DNA of 64,000 nucleotides from Lunularia cruciata (Eukaryota; Streptophyta; Marchantiopsida; Lunulariales; Lunulariaceae): positions 5,089,001 to 5,153,000 of the forward strand of contig OX419755.1 of the NCBI GenBank assembly GCA_948567375.1. The letters are read 5' to 3'. The notes beneath the pieces are model-generated. The model was not told where the DNA came from, did no database searches, and worked only from the letters and a program-made list of their open reading frames with translations. How positions within the stretch are numbered: position 1 is the first letter of the stretch; each line of letters starts with the position of its first letter. The position numbers were made by a program, and so were the translations under genes. Shown here one piece after another: positions 11,530-22,902 of this stretch.

Positions 11530-12700
11530 AATAGGAAGCTCAAAATCTCATACTAGGATTCTTTATTTCCTTGATCATTTTTCTCCATGAACTCCATTTG
11601 GGTGACTTGTTGAGGTTGCACATTCTTAAATGGACATTCAACAATGCAATGTCCAATTTGGCAACAATAAAAATAACCATCACTTTGTTGCAATCTTTCT
11701 TTATTAGTAGTGCCAAATGGTCTCTATTTAATGGCATCAATCTCTATTGGTGCCAATTCTTCCACTTGTATTTAGTAGATTGGTAGGTTTTGTGGAGGTT
11801 GAGGTTGGGACTAAGTTGTGACCAAGGAAACAAAGCATTCAGCCAACTGATGGCTTCCTCCAAGTCTTGTGGCTCTTGCATTGTTACTACTAATTTGGTT
11901 TATGACTTCAAGACCTTCCCAAATCTATCCAAAGCTTCACATTCTAGTATATCTGGAATTTGCATGATGGTGTTCTGGAATTGCATGATATAACTCCTTA
12001 CGTAGCCAATCTACTTCAATTTTTCCAACTTATCTTTTGCAGCCCATGTGGTATTTATAGCTTGGAACCTCCAAGGGTAATTATTTCACCCTTGAACTCT
12101 TCCCATGTCAAGATTTACATAACAACATGCCGCTCTGCTTGCTCTACTTGGAATTGCCACCATAGTTTTGCCACTCCATCTAATTGGCTTGAGGCCAATA
12201 GAATTTATCTCCTTTCATCTTGGAGGTTTGTTGCTTCAAAGTATCATTTGCAATCAAACACAAAAAAAATTATTGCACTTGGAAGATTCTTTCCTTCAAA
12301 CACCTTTGGCTTCAGAAATTGGATTTGCTCTTCTCTTTCTTGAATTGGTGCTCTCTCCGCCTGCTCTAGTCGTTGACAATCTCGTTCATCCAACAATCAA
12401 GTAAGGTGCTCTATTTGTTGCTGCATAGCAAGGATAACTTCTGGCATCACCGCCATGACTACTACTCTAACACCCTATTCCTAATTGATCTAATTTATTA
12501 ACATGTAAATGCAACACATCCATCGTTCTCCATAAGTTACAACCAAAAATACCAAAGGTTCCTCATACAAGGTGATTGTATGTAAAAAATCTCGTCCAAA
12601 ATGTGAGGTGATGAATTGTGAGGAATGATGCTTGGGTAGTACTTGGACACAAAAATCCCAATGGTTTGGCGATAATGGATTTGGTGATCCATAAATTCCA
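11530..12700 (-). pseudogene. gag: A1 gag (decayed)
   Basis: Broken minus-strand frames between the protease and the PBS correspond to the gag regions of A2 and A3. They include the position of the single CCHC zinc knuckle (about 11620-11690 by alignment with A3) and the Gln/Arg-rich N-terminal part at 12300-12470. Gag would form the capsid and bind RNA. No long frame survives. Confidence 0.65.
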
Positions 12701-12714
12701 TCCATCCCATTCCG

Positions 12715-12726
12715 GCTCTAATACCA
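12715..12726 (-). promoter_or_regulatory. A1 primer-binding site, tRNA-iMet type
   Basis: On the minus strand the 12 bases read TGGTATTAGAGC, one mismatch from the common plant tRNA-iMet PBS (TGGTATCAGAGC). They start one base inside the 5' LTR, where minus-strand cDNA synthesis would be primed. Confidence 0.9.
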
Positions 12727-12727
12727 A

Positions 12728-13137
12728 TGTAAAAGACCAAGATCAAGGAGAGAAATAGGAGATTGGAAGCTCACATTGGGATACTTGAATGTGAAAACTC
12801 CGAATGCCTAGCATAAGCTTCAGCTCTTGTATTTATAGGGATCATATAAGGCTCTTGAGAAGCTTCTCAAGAAGCTTCCTTGAGTTGCTTCCTTGGAGTG
12901 CAAGCCAAGTTAATTGGGAAGCTTCCCAAGAAGCTTCCTTCTACAAACCAATTACTTGGCATGTGAGTTAAGCTAGTTAGAAGCTTCTAGAAGTTACCTA
13001 CTTGGAGTGCAAGTTAAGCTAGCCGGTAAGCTTCCTAAGAAGCTTTCTAGATACTTCTAGAATATTCTAGGCTAATTTGTCTTATTTGCTACTTTGTTAG
13101 CCCTACCAACTTCATCATTATAATCCATATTGTTATA
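12728..13137 (-). repeat. A1 5' LTR with HSE-like and TATA motifs
   Basis: The 410-bp LTR is bounded by TGTAAAAG at 12728 and TGTTATA at 13137 (plus view). On the minus strand a TATA-like CTATAAATAC lies at 12831-12840, and upstream of it is a series of GAAnnTTC palindromes: 12857-12880 (two), GAAGCTTCTAGAA at 12980-12992 and TTCTAGAATATTC at 13055-13067. The last two match the three-unit heat shock element pattern exactly. Confidence 0.9.
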
Positions 13138-13142
13138 ATGTA

Positions 13143-13500
13143 TGCAAAGGTGGTACCTTCACCCATCTTGGCATCATTTTTGCAAGATCTCCCAACCAAT
13201 CCAAATTTTGAACCAAATCCTTGAAAACCAAGGAAAGATGCAAGTTGGTAGAAACCAAAGCTCAACAAATGGCAAAGATATAAAAGCTCAGAGTCAAAGT
13301 AAAGGTAGAAAAGAAACTGAGTTGTGAGAAGATGAAATAAAAAAATAGAGAAGCTCTGCATCAAAAAAATCAGCCAATCAAGGTACTTCCACCCCATGAT
13401 CATAGAATCAACTAGGTTAGGAAAAACACCAAATGAAATGAAAATTATAATGAAGATGTTTAATGGGATAAATTGTATGTTTATGGAGATGCCATAGATG
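13143..13500. other. Right-hand remainder of the segment split by A1
   Basis: This joins logically to the sequence ending at 6706 through the shared ATGTA. It contains an open minus frame (13089-13403) with no domain. Nothing more can be assigned. Confidence 0.35.
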
Positions 13501-15210
13501 ATGTAGGTAATGCTTATGTTGTTATTTTCACGATATTTATGGTGTTGAATTTAGATTGATCAAACATTGGAGTGGTATGTTAGTAGTCATAGGTATTTTG
13601 GTAGTTATTCACATACCACTTGTTGGTGGTCTGATTTCATTAGGACTACTTATCAAATGGTGGGACCCACCATCACTTGCACCATTTGCACCATAGGATG
13701 TACCATCAATGGCATTGTTAAAGTTGGAGACCTAGGTTGAGATTAGGAGTATACCTTTGAAGTGCAACTCCAAAGAGCTCATTTCTTTGATGTTGAGCCT
13801 TGACTTCTTGACTATGGTGGACAAAGGCCAATGAATGTCACATGGCGTTTGTTAGTTAGAGTGGGTGTGGCAATGCACGATTATTAGCAGAGTGTTGAGT
13901 GAATGAAAAATATTAATATATTTGAGTGTGATTCAAGTTGAAGAAGAATTGATTACATCAAAGAAGTGAGAGTTAAAGGAAATTAGATGCAAGAACTGAG
14001 GATGTTGGTAATATCTCCAAACTTGGTTGATCGTTGGTACCTCAATTGTGATTCAAATTTCCTTGAGAGTGATTGTGTGCATAAGCTCTATGTGAATTGA
14101 TGTAGATTTGGCAATGGGGCAAACGGTGTACAAAAGCACTGGCAAATGTTTGAGAATAGAGCCAATTTCACATAGTAGTGTCAATTTGAGCCCAAGAGGT
14201 GAAATCAAGGCTTATTTGGTGCTAATTGAGCTTGAAGTTCAAAATTGAAGGTGGAGTTAGGAACTCATCCCCTTGAATTAGGGATTTTGATATCCCATTC
14301 CTTCTAATTTGGCTTAAATGGAGATTTAGCGGAGGATTTGATGGTCAGCTAACTATAAAGGAGCTACTTCAGATTTAGTGGAGGCGTTATATGAGATTTA
14401 CGTTAGATTTTGGCTCAAGTTGGGTGAAGCTTGGCCAAATTTGGAGAGGGTTTGAATTGACAAGAAGAAAGGTCTCATTTGGCTGAATTTTAGATTTGGT
14501 TGAGGAGTTGTATTAGATTTACGTTAGATTTTGGCTTGAGTTGGGTGAAGGTTGGCTTGATTTGGAAAGGGTTTGCATTGGCAAGAAGAAATACCTCATT
14601 TGGTTGATTTAAGAAGTTTTGAGCCATAGGTTGTGTGCTATGAGAGGCTATGAAGGCCCAACAAGCCAACTTGTTGGCGTGATGTTAGCTAGTTTAGATG
14701 AGTTTTATTGGTCATTGTTTGGCAAAATTTGCTCACCTTTCTAGATTGTACACAATAAGGTTTGAACCCTAGATCTTTGGTTTTTAGATTGGTACCCTAG
14801 CCAATTGGTACACCTTCACTTGTCATCCTAATGATTGTTCCTTTGATATTTATACACATGTAGCTTGGCTAGGAGATGCAGTTTGATCTCATTCTTTGTG
14901 ATCTTGGTAGCTTAGGAAGTAGGTAAATACTCCAATTATGTCAAATATCAAATGGCGGCAGAGTCAATCTTGTGTTGATTTATGAGATGGAATATTTTTT
15001 TAGACTTCTTGTGATTGGACCCCCTCCATTCTCTACTTCATGTCTATGCACCATGTTTGTGTGAGGTGCCTTGACTTAAGAGCATTAGTGCTCTAATGTG
15101 CTATCATTAGTGAGGTTGGAGTGATGACCAATCAATCTACCTATATTTCTCTTCAATAAGGCAAGAAGTGATGACATATAGACTATGAGAGTGTGTGTTG
15201 TAATAGCAAG
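13500..15210 (+). repeat. E1 5' LTR, left part (split by C1)
   Basis: The sequence from about 13530 to 15210 aligns with 38960-40640 (E2 5' LTR) and its first part with 56260-56640 (E2 3' LTR). Shared text includes CACCATCACTTGCACCATTTGCACCAT, the block around GGTTTGA(A/C)CC(C/T)TAGATCT and CTTGGTAGCTTAGGA. At 15210 the alignment stops at AATAGCAAG and resumes at 35458 with TTACAAGTCATTC, exactly matching the uninterrupted E2 text ATGGCAGG/TTATAGG. The left boundary is approximate because the first 50-100 bp are poorly conserved. No coding frame is expected or seen. It contains repeated Gly/Leu-like frames that are LTR noise. Confidence 0.85.
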
Positions 15211-15797
15211 TGTAATACATTGGGGACAAGAGAACTCTCAAGAGAGATACAAGAGAGAAAACACAAACTTCACACTCAAGACTTTGATGCCCCAAAGGAG
15301 TACCTTCTTTTTATTATACAGCAAAGAGGATCCACTCAAAGGAAGTGCCACCTTAGGATCAAAAACAAGGATTGGTGACATGTCAACAAGGTGTACTCTT
15401 TGATTAGTTGCTTATATGGGTGATGTGTTGGTCTTTTTCCTATCTAGTTGGTCAAATAGATTTGACCAAAGGGAATCTTTAGAGAATCTTCTTGTAGAAA
15501 GTTCAAAATCATGTGATTGAGGTACCATTGGAAATGAGCTGCTATTGAGATGAACCATGGGGAGGAGAAGGTAAGCCTTTTCTACTTGTGGGGGACCCAT
15601 TTTATTTTCAAGGCCTAATTCATCCATTTAGGCCTCCAAAATTTACTTTGAAGTTTTCAAGCTATTTTTTACTTTTGCCCTATTAGTAAAAGTACTCTTT
15701 TGGTGACACTTATATCTGATCTACCTAGCCCATCATATACAACATCCTTCAAGATGTTACCAAGTCAATTTTCACCTATAGATAATATGGTTTTACA
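15211..15797 (-). repeat. C1 3' LTR
   Basis: The 587-bp LTR runs from TGTAATACATTGG to GGTTTTACA in plus view. It aligns with 34884-35452, sharing AACTCTCAAGAGA, CACAAACTTCACACTCAA and TATAGATAATATGG. The two LTRs differ at many sites and by indels, so the insertion is old. TATTATACAGC on the plus strand (about 15312) may correspond to the TATA region. Confidence 0.92.
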
Positions 15798-17210
15798 GAC
15801 CTCTCCTTTTTAAGACACAATGTCCTCATTGTAAAACTGTTGCTCCAAAGATTGAACTAACATAGGTGTGTTGGTCAAGTTGGTTGTTGGCTCCCATGTT
15901 GCCTCATATAGTGGGTACCTTTTTCAATGTACAAGGTATTCCACACATGGATGGCAAGTATACCGGATGCATTTTTGTAGAATGCATTTGATTTCATATT
16001 CCTTCGTATCATCAATGAGGGTTGAGCAAGGTGGACTTTCTTGGATGGAAGAGAAGGGAGGAGTCAAGGTGCATATCTTTGTAGTAAAAAAACATGGAAG
16101 ATTGGATGGATATTTATGTGTGGCGGTAGCTTGAGGTGGTAGGCCATTGCGTTGATTTGACAAAGAATGGAGAAAGGTCCAATAAAACAAGATTTGAGCT
16201 TGTGAGGGCCAACTACCATGAGGTTGGTGGTTGATAGCTAGACTTGATCTCCAACATTGAACTCCATGTGTTAGCAATGTGCATCTATATATTGCTTTTG
16301 TCAATTTCAGGCAATTTCCAACCTGTGCTTGGCATTCTCCACCCTTGTTGGATTTTAGAAAAAAACAAGTGTTGATAGCATCAACCTTGGTAGCCACCTG
16401 ATGGACCTTCATCAAGCTTGAAGTTTTGAAAGGATGCTCACCATACATGAGGAAGAATGGCGTGACCTATGTGGAAGCATTTACTAAATTGTTGTAAGCA
16501 AATTCTACCAATGGAAATAAGGTGTCCCACCTCTCCTACTCATCTAAGGTAAAGCTCTAGAGCATGTCCTCAATAGTGTGATTTTCCCTCTCTATTTGTC
16601 CATCAATATGTGGATGGTAAGCTATAGATATGGCCAATTTGGTTTTGAAGATACCAAAGAGTGTTCTCCAAAACAAATTAGTGAATTGAGTGCCTCTATT
16701 TGTGGTGAGCACTCAAGACCGGCCGTGGTGAGAGAAAATTGCATTTAAGTACAATTGAGCTAGTTGCTTGGTGATAGGCCACACATAAATCATTTTGTTG
16801 AGTCAGTCAGCAAAGACTACAATGGAATCAAATCCTAAGGTGGTCTTGGGTAACTCACAAACCAGATCCATGCTTAATTGTTCCTAACATTGTGTAGGAG
16901 TGTGGAGGGATTGAAGGAGTCTTGTGGGAGCTTGATTAGAAACTATTTTTTGTTGATAGAGTAGGAAACTCCAAACATATTCCATCACATTATTGCTCAT
17001 CTTGGGCCAATAATAATGGTGTTTGACTACATCTAAGGTCTTGTCCATTCCAATGTAACATGCAATGGCAAAATCATGACATTCTACAAGGATGGTAGTT
17101 CTTAGATCTATGGCATTTAGGATCCATAAGTTACCATCACTAAAGGTGAGTCCTTGGGTGTTGGTGATGCTTTTGGATGATTGAGCAACTACAATTTGTG
17201 GATCAATTTT
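15798..17210 (-). pseudogene. pol: C1 integrase and chromodomain (decayed)
   Basis: The chromodomain lies at about 15850-16001 on the minus strand: EYEIKCILQKCIRYTCHP then VEYLVH, a TGA where the conserved Trp is expected, and KRYPLYEATWEP. The frame 15924-16448 upstream covers the integrase C-terminal region. The integrase core and zinc-binding start are readable in pieces between 16480 and 17200, including CYIGMDKTLDVVKHHYYWP. Chromodomains distinguish chromoviruses from other plant Ty3/gypsy lineages. Several stops and frame changes make it inactive. Confidence 0.82.
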
Positions 17211-17219
17211 TTTTTAAAC

Positions 17220-18330
17220 AAGAATCCTTGGCCATAATTCAGGCTCATCTTGACTTCCACCACTAGATTGTTTGTCATTGGTATCCAAGTGAATACATCT
17301 ACAAGCTACTTCTTGCCTTCTACATATATTATCATGTTGATTATCATGTTGAATTATTGTCTCCACTCTGCTCACCAAATCTATTGACGAGAAAGATCTT
17401 TATGTATCTCAAGGTAGACTAGAGGTTTGTGGTCCATCTCTACCACAAATGCCTTCTCACCAAGATAGTGCTTCTAATGCTTGGTTGCAAGGACAATATC
17501 CAACTCTTCTTATTCAATGGTATGATAGTTACATTCTGTTGGTAATAACTTACAAGAGAAATACCATCCGTCCTACCATTCTTGTTATAGGACTGCTCCC
17601 ATTGCTATGCTTGATGCATTTGTAGCCATCTTGATAACACGTTTTGGGTCATACCATTTCAAAATTGGTACATATAGTAATGTCTCTTGAAAGGCCAATT
17701 CCTTTGTGGTTCCCCACATCCACTTCTTCTTCCTGCCCAATAGTGTTGTTAGAGGCTTTGCAATCTTAGAGAAGTCCTTGACAAATTGATGATAAAACTA
17801 CACCAATCCCAAGAAACTCTTGAGTTGAGTCTGATCTTCTTGAGCAATCCATTTTTAATGACCTCTGTTTTATCTATTAGCACTTGGATACCTTATGCAC
17901 TTACTCTATGCCCTAAGTAGTCTACTTCAAATTTACCAAACTCACACTTTGAGATTTTGATTCTATTAGAGAATCTAGAGGACTTATCATAGATATTGCT
18001 TGTGCTCTATCATCATCTTATTGTAGACTAAGATGTCATCAAGGAAAATGATAACAAATTTTTCCAAGTATGGATGAAATATGTCATTCATCAAACTCAT
18101 GAAAGTGTCTGGAGCATTGGTGAGGAAAAACGGTATCACCAAGTACTCAAAGTGACCATACCTTGTTTGAAAGGCCATTTTGTGTATATCTTCCTCTACA
18201 ATCCTGATTTGGTTGTAAACACTCCACATATCAAGTTTGGTGAAGTGCCTTTCCCCATTGAGTTGATCAAACAAGTCATCCATGCAAGATAATGGGTATT
18301 TATTCTTCACTATTTGTTGATCCAGTCCCC
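17220..18330 (-). pseudogene. pol: C1 RT core and RNase H (decayed)
   Basis: The minus frame 17987-18310 (107 residues) covers RT: NKYPLSCMDDLFDQL, FTKLDMWSVYNQIRI, RYGHFEYLVIPFFLTNAPDTF and the catalytic IIFLDDILVYN. The RNase H domain follows at about 17300-17700 with EMDHKPLVYL-type sequence and stops. The RT open frame ends abruptly at 18332, where X is inserted directly after the CIDY-to-RGL junction of the RT fingers. Confidence 0.88.
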
Positions 18331-19189
18331 GATGTCACAAGGAATGTTTGGTCTTGAGGGTGCTCCGGGCACATGGCTACTTGTGCTCAGTTTGTCCCTA
18401 TTGTCTTTCTTTAGGATTTTCCCGTTGTCACGGGGTGGTTGGTCTTGAGATTGCACTGGCACCTGGCTGCTTGTGATTAGATGGCTCTGTTTATCAATGG
18501 CTCACACCTTGCTTTTCAAGGTCCTATTCTTGCACTCTTGTTTGGTCAGCAGTCCTCTCTTTGTGGTTTCCCAAGTTGGGCTTGTCCAAAATTATTATTT
18601 GTCCAAGTTCACTAGCTAATGTTCAAGTTAGCTGGAGATGGCTTATATTTACCGGGGCAACAGTGAACTTTGTCTGACAAGTCCTAACCCTTAAGCCAGT
18701 TTCAGATCAACATGATCAAATAGTGGGAAGGATCTCCCTATGTAGTATGACTGGAAGCTCCTAGAATAGAGTCATCCTTGACACTTTCACAGATTGAAAT
18801 ATTCAAATTTAACCATGGAGAACCACAAATACACCACAACATTAGCCTTGGAATTTACAACATTGGGGAGAAATACCCAACTCTAGACCAAACAGGGATC
18901 ACCTAGTTCCAGCTATCCAAGCACATCAAAAGACAGATTCAACCAAGTTCCATTCCCTATCTCTTACAGTCTGTTGCCTTCTTTTCTTGTTGCAGCTGTC
19001 TCATGACCCACCTCAGGTCCTCCCTCTGTCCGGTCTTTCCTTTGTGAGTTCTCCTCTATCCAGCATCTCCTTCAAAAGTTCTCCTCTGCCAACACTCCCC
19101 GCAGCCAACACTCTTCACAGCAAAACCCACAGCAAACTCTCATTTGAATGACTCTCCTCTATCCAGCCTCTCCTTCATGAGCTCTCCCC

Positions 19190-19600
19190 TATCAACACTC
19201 ATTCTTGCAAACTCTCCCTCAAAAATTCACTTCCCTATCACACCTTGCTCTTTTGAAAACCCTCAAAAGAACCTCACCACTGTCAACATTCATAGCATAT
19301 ACTCTCTTCCTTTGAGAATTCAACCTCTTGTCTCAGCTGCTCTTCTGAAAACCCTCAAAGAAACCCCACTTCTGTCAACACGCACAGCATATACTCTCTT
19401 CATTCAAAAATTCAACCTCTTGTCTGAGCTGCTCTTCTGAAAACCCTCAATGAAATCTCACTTCTGTCAACACGCACAGCATATACTCTCTTTCATTCAA
19501 AAATTCAACCTCTTGTCTCAACTGCTCTTTTGAGAACCCTCACAGGAACCTCACTTTTATCAACACTCACGCAGCCAACACTAGCATATACTTGAAATTT
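19190..19600. repeat. 92-bp tandem repeat inside X, 3-4 copies
   Basis: The phrase AGCATATACTCTCTT occurs at 19294, 19386 and 19478 (period 92), with a degenerate fourth at about 19583. Each is preceded by TCTGTCAACA(C/T)(G/T)CA and followed by TTCAACCTCTTGTCT. The open frame over it (19144-19440) is a by-product of the repeat. Confidence 0.85.
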
Positions 19601-19889
19601 CATCTCCTGTCCAAGGCCAAGTTCCTCCTCTTGAAATCCTTCTCCAGCCTCTATGTGGGACCAAACCAAACCTAATTCAAATCTTCTCCCTCTCTTCTCA
19701 CTATCACTCACAAAGCTGAACAGAAAACCCTTGGAAATCTCCTTGCTCTCCTTCCTACTCCTATTCAATGCAAGGCAAACCTAGGTCAAAAACCCTCATG
19801 TCACCTTTTATTGCTCAAAGAAAAGCAAAATCCTTTGAAAATCTCCCTTTATTCTCCCTCTTAGCCAAGGCCTCCAAAAGCATTTTCTA

Positions 19890-20815
19890 CTCTTTCCCTG
19901 GTCTTGTCATTGCCCAAAGCCAGCCCTTGAAATTTCTCCTTCCTTCCTATCCTATCACAGGCCATGATAAGCCTTCAAAAATTTCCCCTTTACTCTCTTC
20001 CTACAGTTCAAATCAAGCCAAACCCTCCTGACATTTCTCTCCTTGCTCCTGCACAGCCAAAGCTAGCCCTCAAAATTTCCCCTTCCTTCCTGTCCTATCA
20101 CAAGCCATGACAAGCATTCAAAAATTTCCCCTTTACTCTCTTCCTACAGTTCAGAGCAAGCCAAACCCTCCCAACATTTCTCTCCTTGCTCCTTTACAGC
20201 CAAAGCCAGCTCTCAAAATTTCCCCTTCCTTCTTGTCCTATCACAAGCCATGACGAGCCTCCAAAAATTTCCCCTTTACTCTCTTCCTACAGCTCAGATC
20301 AAGCCAAACCCTCCTGATATTTCTCTCCTTGCTCCTGCACAGCCAAAGCCAACCCTCAAAATTTCCCCTTCCTTCCTATCCTGTCACATGCCATGACAAG
20401 CCTTCAAAAATTTCCCCTTTACTCTCTTCCTACAGTTCAGATCAAGCCAAACCCTCTTGACATTTCTCTCCTTGCTCCTTCACAGCCAAAGCCAGCCCTT
20501 GAAATTTCCCCTTCCTTCTTGTCTTGTCATAGGCCATGACAAGCCTTCAAAATTTTCCCCTTTACTCTCTTCCTACAGTTAAGATCAAGCCAAACCCTCC
20601 CAACATTTCTCTCCTTGCTCCTACACAGCCAAAGCCAACCCTCAAAAATCTCCTTCCTGCCTATCCTATCACAGGCCATGACAAGCCTTTGAAGATTTCC
20701 CCTTTACTCTCTTCCTACATTTCAGATCAAGCCAAACCCTCCCGACATTTCTCTCCTTGCTCCTGCATAGCCAAAGCCAGCCCTCGGAAATCTCCTTCCT
20801 TCCTGTCCTGTCACA
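19890..20815. repeat. 143-bp tandem repeat inside X, about 6 copies
   Basis: GCCATGA(C/T)(A/G)AGC recurs at 19961, 20104, 20247, 20390, 20533 and 20675, giving periods of 143, 143, 143, 143 and 142 bp. Each unit also contains TTTCCCCTTTACTCTCTTCCTAC, CAGATCAAGCCAAACCCTCC and CATTTCTCTCCTTGCTCCT. Copies differ by a few percent, so the array is fairly homogeneous. Frames through it (for example 20536-20958) are Pro/Ser-rich and not convincing as protein. Confidence 0.93.
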
Positions 20816-21337
20816 ACCAAAAGGCCTTTCCTCTTGAACCTTCCCTTTCTGCCCAAAACCTATCACTCCTCTGTCACTTACTTGTCACCTCTCCTGTAGG
20901 AAAAAATATCCCCCCTTTGTCCCCTGTCTATCCCAACCTTCTCAAAGGCCTTCTTTGAGAATTCCCTTCACAGATCAAGCACTCCTCAACCAACATTTTA
21001 GGAAATTCCCAAAAAAAGTTCTTTTGCTCAAAGTGCCCCAAATAAACTCTTGAGATCCTTTTGCTCAAAAACACTAAATGAAATACTCACATAATACTTA
21101 TTTGCTCAAATGGCACCAGATGAAATATTGCCTGAAGATTTATTTGCTCAAATGACACTAAATAAATATTCTCGAGATTCTAGTTCCATAAACAAGTCAT
21201 GTGTCGATGTATCACAAAGTTAAGCTCCGAGTGTTTTGTAACACAAAGAAACTCTTGAGCTTAGGTAGCACAAAGGGAAACTCTAGAGCTCACCAAATGG
21301 CACCAATTCTCCGTGAATCATTTTCCCAATGGCACCA

Positions 21338-22437
21338 GTAGTCAATGCACATGCACATTGTTCCGTCCTTCTTCACAAACAATACAGGAGCCCCATATGG
21401 TGATATGTTAGGTTGGATAAACCCCTTCTATAAAATATCCTCAATTTGAGCCTTACACTCCTCCAATTCATGAGGTGATAGTCAATATGGGGCCTTACAC
21501 AGAGGTAACTTTCTAAGAATTATCTCAATTTTATGATCTACTCTCCTTTTTGGTGGTAAACCCATGGGTAATTCATCCAAAAAGACACCTTGAAACTCAT
21601 TGACCACATCTTTCAATTTCTCAAGAATTTTTCTATTATGTTGAGCACTCTAGACTTCTTTTAAGAGACCCATGAAACATCTATTTGTCTTACCAATAGA
21701 TGTGGTTCCTATGACATAGAGAGATATCTCCTGCCTTTTTGATCTTTCTTTCACTCCCAAGATCTTCCATTGACTATTCTTACTACTTTCTTTCTCCAAT
21801 CCACCATGGAGTTGTAATGTTCCATCCACAATATGCCTAAGATTGCATCATAACAAGCTAACTATATCACCCGCCACTCAATTGCTTTTGATACTCTCCT
21901 ACATAGAGTACTACCTTTCTAAGTAATGACTCAATCCTCTTTGTTGACCATTAGGCAACTCTACTTCATCATTCTCATCCTTCTCTAGTTCTATCTCCAA
22001 CTTTATTGCAACCAAAATAAGAAATTCTCTATTGCTCTAGAGTTTATCAAAATTCTCACCGGATTGCCTTCTAGGATACCATTTATGACAATTAATTGTA
22101 TGTTTGTCTTTCTCCACCTTTGCACACTTTTCCTTTTGCTTCCTTAGCTTACACTCTTCTTCACCGAGCCAGTAAGACCGTGAGGTTCACTTTTTGGTGA
22201 TCTTTGTTTTCCAATAGGATTTCAGCATCCTTCTCTTTGATTCATCTCTCCATGTGATTCAAAGGTTGCTTGTATTAAGGAAAAGGGCCTCTAAGGTTAT
22301 GAGCATGGCAATTGATAGCTATGTGCCCAATTTGGCCATAATTTTAGTAGAATCATTGTTCTACTTGAGCTCCTTCTTCTTGTGGAACTCCTTCTCTTCT
22401 TTCTTTGATCCGTCCTCGTTCTCCTTGGAGGGGTCTT
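21338..22437 (-). pseudogene. pol: C1 RT N-terminus, linker and end of gag/protease region (decayed)
   Basis: The minus strand from about 21560 down to 21338 reads, with one stop, FLDELPMGLPP, then a DHKIE-type segment, [15 protein letters not shown] and CIDY, which is the entry to Ty3/gypsy RT. Upstream (21560-22437) the frames are broken. A Lys/Ser-rich stretch near 22297-22437 is the C1 gag/protease border interrupted by A2. No intact D-S/T-G protease motif could be read. Confidence 0.75.
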
Positions 22438-22791
22438 TGTAACAATATGGAGTTTAGCAACAAAGTTAGTTAGGGCTAATGAAGTAGCCAATAGGACAAA
22501 TTAGCCTAGAAAATTCCAAAAATATCTAGGAAGCTTCTTGGGAAGCTTCCAATTATCTTAGCTTGGATGCCAAGTAAGTGGCTTCTAGAAGAAAGCTTCT
22601 TGAGAAGCTTCTCTGTTAAATTGGCTTACACTCCAAGAAAGTGGCTTAAGGAAACTTCTTGAGAAGCTTCTCAAAGCCTTGTATAATCCCTATAAATGCC
22701 AAAGGAAAGATCATGCTAGGCATTTGGAGTTTTCTACACTCATGTGATCTTCCATTCTCTTATTTCTCTCCTCAGTCTTGGATCTTTTACA
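22438..22791 (+). repeat. A2 5' LTR
   Basis: The 354-bp LTR runs from TGTAACAATATGGAG to GATCTTTTACA. A TATA-like CTATAAATG lies at 22690-22698. Upstream are several GAAnnTTC palindromes (about 22530-22550, TTCTAGAA at 22583-22590 and GAAGCTTC at 22604-22611). It is shorter than the A1 and A3 LTRs because of small deletions. Confidence 0.93.
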
Positions 22792-22792
22792 T

Positions 22793-22804
22793 TGGTATTA
22801 GAGC
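22793..22804 (+). promoter_or_regulatory. A2 primer-binding site, tRNA-iMet type
   Basis: TGGTATTAGAGC lies one base after the 5' LTR, identical to the PBS of A1 and A3. Confidence 0.9.
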
Positions 22805-22902
22805 AAGAATGGGATGGATAGAATTTATGGACCACCAAATCCATTTCCACCAAACCATTAGGATTTTTTTGTTCAAGTACTACCCAAGCATCACTTCACA
22901 TA

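Larger units (their letters stand above)
6707..13137 (-). mobile_element. A1: full-length but decayed chromovirus (Ty3/gypsy)
   Basis: This is a minus-strand LTR retrotransposon bounded by LTRs that end TGTAAAAG...TGTTACA (plus-strand view). The 3' LTR lies at 6707-7861 and the 5' LTR at 12728-13137. It is flanked by a perfect 5-bp target duplication, ATGTA at 6702-6706 and 13138-13142. Reading the minus strand from the 5' LTR, the order is PBS, gag, protease, RT, RNase H, integrase, chromodomain and purine-rich tract. That order and the C-terminal chromodomain identify a chromovirus. Stops and frameshifts are spread throughout, so it is not autonomous. The 3' LTR is itself interrupted by a solo family C LTR. 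Family A also supplies A2 and A3 in this window. Confidence 0.93.
18333..21337. mobile_element. X: 3-kb non-coding insertion in C1 RT, long-LTR-like
   Basis: The C1 RT reading frame is continuous on either side of this block, so it is an insertion of about 3005 bp. It begins TGTCACAAGG and ends GGCACCA (TG...CA in plus view), which is compatible with a solo LTR of an element with very long LTRs. I could not find a clear target duplication, and the exact ends may be off by several bases. No RT, integrase or transposase motif is present. The interior is pyrimidine-rich on the plus strand and built from local repeats: an initial direct repeat (GTTTGGTCTTGAGGGTGC and GGTTGGTCTTGAGATTGC, about 18344 and 18427), a 92-bp array and a 143-bp array. 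The start and end also carry short repeats (TGGCACCA several times near 21110-21337). Confidence 0.6.

Noticed and set aside
15193-15403. Overlapping short ORFs at the C1 3' LTR start
   Set aside because: They cross the E1/C1 junction and lie in LTR sequence; no protein evidence.
20536-20958. 140-codon Pro/Ser-rich ORF in X as a protein gene
   Set aside because: It follows the 143-bp tandem array, whose unit is not a multiple of three, so the frame is not conserved among units.
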